A DNA stretch of 6,387 bases from Planctomycetes bacterium GWF2_50_10. Its GTDB lineage: Bacteria; Planctomycetota; Phycisphaerae; Sedimentisphaerales; GWF2-50-10. The notes below the pieces were generated by a model. The model searched no databases. It saw only the letters and a list, made by a program, of their open reading frames with translations, and was not told where the DNA came from. The first letter of the stretch is position 1. Each line of letters begins with the position of its first letter. The stretch is from positions 1 to 6,387 of the forward strand of contig MHYB01000028.1 in the NCBI GenBank assembly GCA_001824635.1. The letters are read 5' to 3'. Positions 1 through 4,379 of this stretch are shown here, piece after piece. Made by a program: the position numbers and the translations under genes.

Positions 1-87
1 ATCCTCGTCGAAGTAGGCCTAAGCCTCGGTATTGACCTCGATAACCCCGTCCGGGCCAGAAAAATCGGAAACGAATTCTGCGGATGA
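1..87 (+). CDS. 3' end of an unidentified gene (partial)
   Basis: Frame 1 is open from the window edge for 28 codons and stops at TGA 85-87; the other two plus frames contain stops within the first 35 bases. Most third positions are G or C (about 17 of 28), as expected for coding DNA in this frame. The peptide ends in VRARKIGNEFCG and has no signature I recognise, so no function is proposed. Two minus-strand frames are also open across this short stretch, so the coding call rests on third-base composition and on the hairpin that follows the stop by 27 nt. The upstream part lies outside the window. Confidence 0.5.
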   Translation: MLVEVGLSLGIDLDNPVRARKIGNEFCG

Positions 88-114
88 CCAAATAGCTTTC
101 TTTTTAATTTGTGG

Positions 115-139
115 CACGGTCTAGCGCAGCTAGGCCGTG
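115..139 (+). terminator. Hairpin after the first partial gene, possible terminator
   Basis: CACGGTCTAG (115-124) pairs with CTAGGCCGTG (130-139) around the 5-nt loop CGCAG. Nine pairs are Watson-Crick and one is G-U. It starts 27 nt after the TGA of the upstream reading frame. The downstream bases (TTCCTGTATTTCC) are pyrimidine-rich but contain no clean U-tract, so intrinsic termination is plausible rather than clear. Confidence 0.4.
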
Positions 140-271
140 TTCCTGTATTTCCGCCGAATCTCCACCGACCCTGTCATGATCCAGTTTTCGTAGGAATACC
201 GAAAAAATTAATCTCCAATAGCCAATCTTTTATCCCACATGCACCTAAACAAAACTCTTGAAGTCATACTA

Positions 272-289
272 AATCCGTGCAATCTGTGA
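272..289. repeat. Two-unit 9-nt tandem repeat AATCYGTGM
   Basis: AATCCGTGC (272-280) is followed directly by AATCTGTGA (281-289). The units differ at two of nine positions. It lies 11 nt before the longer 9-nt array and has the same period but a different unit sequence. The minus-strand version (TCACAGATTGCACGGATT) resembles a filler motif I associate with intergenic DNA of some Planctomycetota and Bacteroidota; that resemblance is from memory and unverified. Confidence 0.5.
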
Positions 290-300
290 CCCAGCCTGCA

Positions 301-380
301 CCTTTGCACTCTTTGAACTTTCGAACCCTTCACACCTTTCGCACTTTTCACACCTTTCAAACTTTTCAAACTTTTCGCAC
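301..380. repeat. Nine-unit tandem array of a 9-nt repeat, consensus YTTTCRMAC
   Basis: The units read CCTTTGCAC, TCTTTGAAC, TTTCGAAC (8 nt), CCTTCACAC, CTTTCGCAC, TTTTCACAC, CTTTCAAAC, TTTTCAAAC, TTTTCGCAC. All are 9 nt except the third. Every unit ends in AC, and variation is concentrated at positions 1 and 6-7. The plus strand is almost pure pyrimidine plus A. The 9-nt period keeps a reading frame, so the minus strand translates as a Lys-rich tripeptide repeat, but no start signal supports a gene. The array ends about 100 nt upstream of the promoter for the GLUG gene. Confidence 0.85.
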
Positions 381-430
381 ATACGCACTTTAATTCCAAA
401 AAACTCGCCCGCACAACTTTGCTTTCGTAT

Positions 431-455
431 GTGGGCAAATTACTGTTTTGCCCAC
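431..455. other. Perfect 9-bp inverted repeat with 7-nt loop
   Basis: GTGGGCAAA (431-439) and TTTGCCCAC (447-455) are exact reverse complements around TTACTGT. No T-run follows on either strand, so this is not a standard terminator. It sits about 30 nt upstream of the predicted -35 element at 484, where a regulator-binding site would be plausible. That role is only an inference. Confidence 0.5.
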
Positions 456-483
456 CGATCCTCCTCCGGAAATCGTCTTTTAA

Positions 484-512
484 TTGCTTTGTTTCCCATT
501 TACTGCTATAAT
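484..512 (+). promoter_or_regulatory. Predicted sigma-70-type promoter with extended -10
   Basis: A perfect -10 hexamer TATAAT (507-512) is preceded by TGC (504-506), giving an extended -10. A weak -35, TTGCTT (484-489), lies 17 nt upstream. The expected start site is near 519, which gives a leader of about 125 nt before the GLUG gene at 646. The leader contains a purine-rich AAGGAGTGAGGAG (568-580) with no ATG near it, and no riboswitch class I recognise. Confidence 0.65.
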
Positions 513-634
513 TTGTTTTATATTAAGGTCGGAATTTTACAAATTGCACCCGCAAGCTGACCTGAATAAGGAGTGAGGAGAATCCGCCCGGTTTTTTCCA
601 CTTCAAGGATCTCTGCGGACAGACTAAATTTGCC

Positions 635-642
635 AGAGGAAG
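635..642 (+). promoter_or_regulatory. Ribosome-binding site of the GLUG protein gene
   Basis: AGAGGAAG contains the Shine-Dalgarno core GAGGA (636-640), five bases before ATG 646. It supports this start, which also places a signal peptide exactly at the N-terminus. Confidence 0.75.
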
Positions 643-645
643 AAA

Positions 646-3600
646 ATGAAAACTATAATTTTAACGATTAGCATTGTTTACCTGATTTTTACTCCCAATG
701 TTTTTGGGGCACTAAGTGGAGGCGGCACGCAGACGAATCCTTATCTAATACAGTCGCGCGGGGATTTTGATCAGTTCGCCAATCCCGCTAATTCCGCCAT
801 TTATTGGGCAAGCGGCAAATATACAAAGCTCACATGCGATCTTAACCTGTCCACCACCACATATACAAGAGCCCTGATCGCGCCGGACACGGACCCTGTT
901 GCGGGCGATCACCAGGGAGCTGTTTATGATGGCAACTTTGACGGCAACGGCCATAAGATAACCGGCCTTACAATCCTGGCCGGCTCCGGCGATTACATTG
1001 GCCTGTTCGCAATGATTGGGTTTGCTGGCGTTGTTAAAAATCTAGGATTAGAAAACATTTCCATTACCGGCGATTCGCTTGTCGGCGGGCTGGCAGCATT
1101 TAATTATGGCAGTATATTAAACTGCTATTCAACCGGCACGGTAACCGGCGTCGGCACGGTCAGCGGCACTGGCGATAGTGTTGGCGGGCTTTTGGGAAGA
1201 CTTGATGGCAACGCGATGTACGGCGGTTCAGACGGAGATATGACGAACTGCTATTCAACCTGCACCGTCCGTGGTCACAAGCATACCGGCGGGCTGGTGG
1301 GGTTCGTTGAACACGGTGATGTGTCTTCCTGTTATGCAGCAGGCGATATCGGCGGCAACGGCAGCTCATCCGGATATCATCTAGGCGGGCTGGCGGGATA
1401 CAGTAAATACGGCTTTTTTTCAAATTGCTATGCAGCCGGGACAGTAAGCGGCGTGAGGTATATCGGCGGACTCATTGGGGCTGTTCATACAGGGAGTATC
1501 AGTAAATGCTATTCAACCACCAGGGTCATCGGAACCGACACCACCGGGGGCCTGGCGGGAGACAGCTCAAACCTAATTTATGATTGCTTCTGGGATATCC
1601 AAACCAGCGGCCAAACAACCAGTGCCGGCGGCACTGGAAAAACGACAGCACAGATGAAAACACAATCAACCTATACCGATGCCGCATGGAATTTTACAAG
1701 CCCATGGCGATGGATAGGTTTCACATATCCTCGGCTGAACTGGGAAAATGTTGTTCTTGGACCCGTACCAGTTCCAAATGTCGCAGGCTTGCTCCAGACC
1801 GACGCCACCAATGCCATTATTGCTGCCGGCCTTAACCCTGGCACCGTAACGTACCAGTACAGCAACTACGTTCTTGTTGATCATGTCGTAAGCCAGTCTC
1901 TTTCGGCTGGAACAATGGTATCTCTTGGAACAAATCTCAATATTGTTGTTTCGCTTGGATACATCTATTCCGGCGGCGCTGGCACCGCGGCCGATCCATA
2001 TAAGATCGCAAATATGGACGATCTACTTGCACTTGCCGAAGATACTTTCAACTACGATAAACATTTCATTCTGATAAACGATGTGAATCTGGCCAGCCAT
2101 CCTTTTACCACCGCTGTGCTCGCGCCGGATACAGATGCAGCTACGGCGAGTTTTCAGGGAACGACGTTTACCGGAGTTTTTGACGGCGGCGGCAGGACTA
2201 TAAGCGGCCTTGTAATTAATGGAAACGATTTCGCGGGGCTGTTTGGTAAAATTGACACCGGCGGACAGGTCAAAAATCTCGCTTTAAAAGGCGTCTCGGT
2301 CAGCGGCGATGAGTATGTCGGCGCGGTGGCGGGATGGAATGCAAGCCTCGTATCCAATTGCTATTCAACCGGCGTTGTCACCGGCAACATTGACATTGGC
2401 GGGCTGACAGGCGTAAACGGCGGCACCATCTCAACAAGTTATTCAACTGCCGCGGTCAGCGGCAACTTGTACATCGGCGGCCTGGCTGGAGTTGCCGGAG
2501 GAGGCACTTTTACTGAATGCTATGCCGCCGGCTCTGTTTCAGGAACAAGTCGGTGCGGCGCCATCACAGGAAACAAGGGCATGACAGTTTATGCCAACCG
2601 CTGCTATTTCCGTTCTACTGCAGGCCCTGATAACGGCATCGGGAGATCGCTCACAGAGGACGAGATGATACAGCAGAGAAGCTTTGTCGATTGGGATTTT
2701 GTCAATACATGGCGCATGCCGTTTTTCAAAGGTGCTCCTGTGCTGCTGAAATTCCCCGCAACAGCATTCGCCCAAAGCGGCACCGAAAGCGATCCATATC
2801 GCATAAGCTCATCAACAGTACTGAGCCATGTTGCCCAGAATCCGGTTTTGTATGATTCAGCTTTTGTTTTGACTAAAAACATCGATCTTACGGGGCAATT
2901 CTTTGCAAAAGCGATTATCGCCGCTGATATGAATAGTTTAAATTCCGCATTTGACGGCACACCGTTCACCGGCGTCTTCGACGGCAACGGCTATAAAATT
3001 TTTGGTTTCACCATCGATGGCAATGATTACACCGGATTGTTCGGCCAAATCGGCAGCACCGGCCAGGTTAAGGATTTAGACGTGGAAGGTTCTGTCACCG
3101 GCAATCAGTATGTCGGCGCTTTGGCTGGAGATGTTTATCTGGGCAACATCTCGAATTGTTATTCGGTCGGCGATGTCAATGGCGTTACCCTGGTCGGCGG
3201 CATGGCCGGCAGAAACGCGGGCACTTTATCGAATTGTTATTCCGCCGGCGACGTCAATGCCACCGGTAACAGTGCAGGCGGGCTGGTTGGAATTAACTCA
3301 GGCACTCTCGCAGACTGCCATGCCGGCGCCCGGGTACATGGGGTTTATGATGTCGGCGGATTGACAGGCTATAACTGGAGCTTTATTTCCCGCTGCTATT
3401 CCACAGGCTCCGTAACTGGCGACTGGTATGTCGGCGGCCTGGCCGGCAGTGCCAATCAATATACCAGCAATATCACCGCCAGCTATTCAACCGGGCCCGT
3501 CAGCGGCAATGCGTACATTGGCGGCCTTGCCGGGATGAATAAGGGTGCCAGTATTGAAAACTGTTATGCCTCCGGTCCTGTTACCGGCAACTACTACGTC

Positions 3601-4065
3601 GGCGGATTCGTTGGCGGCAATGTTTATGATACGGTTAATTACGACTATAGTTCTGTGTCGAACTGCTATTCAACAGGTCCTGTCAGCGGATACAATTCTG
3701 TGGGCGGTTTTGCCGGAGAAAACGGCGTAAACTACATCTCCCAATGTTATTTCCTCAATACTGCCGGCCCGAATAACAGCTTTGGCACTCCTCTGACAAG
3801 TTCACAGATGAAACAGCAAAACAGCTATTCCAACTGGAATTTTAATACTACATGGGCAATTTGCCAGCAGACGAATTACCCCCGCTTCCTCTGGCAGATA
3901 CCCGCCTGGGACTTGCGCTGCCCCGATGGCTGCGGCTTTGAAGATTTCAGTGTCCTAGCTCAATACTGGAGTCAGGAAAATGCGGATATCAATCTCGCCG
4001 GAGCCAACATAATTGATTTTCAAGACATACAGGTCATATGCCAAAACTGGCTAACCGGCCGCTAA
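646..4065 (+). CDS. Secreted GLUG-repeat protein with a PASTA domain and dockerin-like C-terminus
   Basis: This 1139-residue exported protein has a signal peptide at residues 1-21 (hydrophobic IILTISIVYLIF, likely cut VFG|A). Three modules follow, at about 22-373, 440-705 and 706-1085. Each opens with a G-T-x-x-[DN]-P-Y-x-I segment, then an F-D-G-x-G-x-x-I strand region, then GLUG repeats of the form VGGLAGxN...NCYSTGxVxG, about 6, 4 and 8 in number. Residues 374-438 form a PASTA domain (VPNVAG ... AIIAAGL ... VVSQSLSAGTMV ... VVSLG) between modules 1 and 2. The tail, about 1088-1139, holds two degenerate dockerin-like repeats. GLUG proteins are thought to form beta-solenoids at the cell surface, so adhesion or matrix binding is an inference; no catalytic motif is visible. 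Start chosen from the RBS at 635-642 and the signal peptide. It appears monocistronic, with its own promoter and a convergent downstream neighbour. Confidence 0.92.
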   Translation: MKTIILTISIVYLIFTPNVFGALSGGGTQTNPYLIQSRGDFDQFANPANSAIYWASGKYTKLTCDLNLSTTTYTRALIAPDTDPVAGDHQGAVYDGNFDGNGHKITGLTILAGSGDYIGLFAMIGFAGVVKNLGLENISITGDSLVGGLAAFNYGSILNCYSTGTVTGVGTVSGTGDSVGGLLGRLDGNAMYGGSDGDMTNCYSTCTVRGHKHTGGLVGFVEHGDVSSCYAAGDIGGNGSSSGYHLGGLAGYSKYGFFSNCYAAGTVSGVRYIGGLIGAVHTGSISKCYSTTRVIGTDTTGGLAGDSSNLIYDCFWDIQTSGQTTSAGGTGKTTAQMKTQSTYTDAAWNFTSPWRWIGFTYPRLNWENVVLGPVPVPNVAGLLQTDATNAIIAAGLNPGTVTYQYSNYVLVDHVVSQSLSAGTMVSLGTNLNIVVSLGYIYSGGAGTAADPYKIANMDDLLALAEDTFNYDKHFILINDVNLASHPFTTAVLAPDTDAATASFQGTTFTGVFDGGGRTISGLVINGNDFAGLFGKIDTGGQVKNLALKGVSVSGDEYVGAVAGWNASLVSNCYSTGVVTGNIDIGGLTGVNGGTISTSYSTAAVSGNLYIGGLAGVAGGGTFTECYAAGSVSGTSRCGAITGNKGMTVYANRCYFRSTAGPDNGIGRSLTEDEMIQQRSFVDWDFVNTWRMPFFKGAPVLLKFPATAFAQSGTESDPYRISSSTVLSHVAQNPVLYDSAFVLTKNIDLTGQFFAKAIIAADMNSLNSAFDGTPFTGVFDGNGYKIFGFTIDGNDYTGLFGQIGSTGQVKDLDVEGSVTGNQYVGALAGDVYLGNISNCYSVGDVNGVTLVGGMAGRNAGTLSNCYSAGDVNATGNSAGGLVGINSGTLADCHAGARVHGVYDVGGLTGYNWSFISRCYSTGSVTGDWYVGGLAGSANQYTSNITASYSTGPVSGNAYIGGLAGMNKGASIENCYASGPVTGNYYVGGFVGGNVYDTVNYDYSSVSNCYSTGPVSGYNSVGGFAGENGVNYISQCYFLNTAGPNNSFGTPLTSSQMKQQNSYSNWNFNTTWAICQQTNYPRFLWQIPAWDLRCPDGCGFEDFSVLAQYWSQENADINLAGANIIDFQDIQVICQNWLTGR
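1069..3780 (+). repeat. In-gene GLUG repeat clusters (three blocks)
   Basis: Blocks of 24-35-codon repeats lie at roughly 1069-1590, 2305-2640 and 3094-3780. At DNA level the best conserved core is the one for N-C-Y-S-T-G, typically TGCTATTCAACC, seen for example near 1125, 1248, 1507, 2360 and 3665. Units differ by many synonymous changes, so the array is old and not a recent slippage product. The third block is the longest, which suggests lineage-specific expansion. Confidence 0.8.
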
Positions 4066-4077
4066 AAGTTGAATCAC

Positions 4078-4096
4078 CGATTTTGAGCTAAAATCG
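4078..4096 (+). terminator. A/T-rich hairpin after the GLUG gene, weak terminator candidate
   Basis: CGATTTT (4078-4084) and AAAATCG (4090-4096) are exact reverse complements around GAGCT, starting 12 nt after the stop codon TAA 4063-4065. The following bases (ATATATTGTTTG) are T-rich but not a proper U-run, and the stem is only 7 bp. It is well placed to end transcription between the convergent genes. Confidence 0.4.
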
Positions 4097-4107
4097 ATAT
4101 ATTGTTT

Positions 4108-4126
4108 GCCCCCTGATACACCCAAA
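4108..4126. repeat. Imperfect direct repeat, copy 1 (GCCCCCTGATACACCCAAA)
   Basis: This 19-nt copy matches a 21-nt copy at 4191-4211, which has one more C in the first run and CCCCCC in place of CACCC. The pair brackets the heptamer array at 4153-4180. Confidence 0.6.
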
Positions 4127-4152
4127 CCATCCATTTTTGTTGCTGTTTTTTA

Positions 4153-4180
4153 CTAAAAACTAAAAACTAATCACTCAAAA
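4153..4180. repeat. Four-unit heptamer array, consensus CTAAAAA
   Basis: The units are CTAAAAA, CTAAAAA, CTAATCA and CTCAAAA, each exactly 7 nt, followed by CTA. The first two are identical and the others are degenerate. The unit is nearly the same as that of the array at 4301-4328. Confidence 0.7.
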
Positions 4181-4190
4181 CTACCCCCTA

Positions 4191-4211
4191 GCCCCCCTGA
4201 TACCCCCCAAA
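4191..4211. repeat. Imperfect direct repeat, copy 2
   Basis: This begins G followed by six C and TGATA, then six C and AAA. It matches 4108-4126 apart from C-run length and one A to C difference. It lies 83 nt downstream of copy 1. Confidence 0.6.
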
Positions 4212-4300
4212 AAATCCGCTTGACACACTTTTTTACATGTACAACAACTTGCGCAAGCCCCCAAAAAACCGCACTGCCTCCACCAAAAACGCACATTTAA

Positions 4301-4328
4301 CTCAAAACTCAAACTTCAAAACCCAAAA
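4301..4328. repeat. Four-unit heptamer array, consensus CTCAAAA
   Basis: The units are CTCAAAA, CTCAAAC, TTCAAAA and CCCAAAA, each exactly 7 nt. It has the same period and nearly the same unit as 4153-4180. It lies about 50 nt beyond the 3' end of the chorismate synthase-like gene. Confidence 0.7.
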
Positions 4329-4379
4329 CTCCCCCCTCCCTCTACCCTATCCCCCAACTTGCGCCACCAAAAACCAAAA

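Larger units (their letters stand above)
88..483. other. Gene-free stretch with short-period repeats
   Basis: No convincing gene lies between the first stop codon and the promoter at 484. A 76-codon frame on the minus strand (208-438) has a TTG start, no ribosome-binding site at useful distance, and a Lys/Val/Ser-rich translation that simply reflects the 9-nt repeat inside it. The stretch holds a hairpin at 115-139, a two-unit 9-nt repeat at 272-289, the nine-unit array at 301-380 and the hairpin at 431-455. The remaining parts, about 140-270 and 381-430, show nothing I can interpret. Confidence 0.7.
4066..4379. other. Convergent intergenic region, C/A-rich and G-poor on the plus strand
   Basis: No gene is supported here. 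The plus strand is strikingly poor in G; for instance, 4261-4380 has only about five G in 120 bases. It contains runs of C (up to six) and A. Identifiable parts are the hairpin at 4078-4096, an imperfect direct repeat (4108-4126 and 4191-4211), heptamer arrays at 4153-4180 and 4301-4328, the palindrome CTTGCGCAAG at 4248-4257, and a second copy of AACTTGCGC (4246-4254 and 4356-4364). Small plus-strand frames here look like chance, with no ribosome-binding site and low-complexity translations. Confidence 0.75.

Noticed and set aside
301..380. CRISPR array.
   Set aside because: The units are contiguous 9-mers with no spacers, far too short for CRISPR repeats, and no cas gene is present.
208..438. 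Minus-strand 76-codon frame with a Lys/Val/Ser repeat.
   Set aside because: It starts with TTG, the only Shine-Dalgarno-like sequence (460-467) is about 21 nt away, and its repeat is just the translation of the 9-nt DNA array.
573..671. Possible 32-codon leader peptide starting GTG at 573.
   Set aside because: The purine-rich AAGGAG overlaps the start codon itself, so spacing is wrong. The composition is unremarkable, and there is no attenuator-like structure.
646..4065. Classification of the GLUG protein as an IgA-specific protease or other enzyme.
   Set aside because: The GLUG motif was named from such proteins, but no peptidase motif or catalytic site is visible here. The content is repeats plus PASTA and a dockerin-like tail.
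4220..4225. Perfect -35 hexamer TTGACA on the plus strand.
   Set aside because: No -10-like sequence lies 16-18 nt downstream (CAACAA/AACAAC), and no supported plus-strand gene follows before the convergent gene.
4248..4257. Palindrome CTTGCGCAAG as a terminator for the chorismate synthase-like gene.
   Set aside because: A perfect palindrome leaves no loop, and no T-run follows on the minus strand. Kept only as a possible protein site within the intergenic description.
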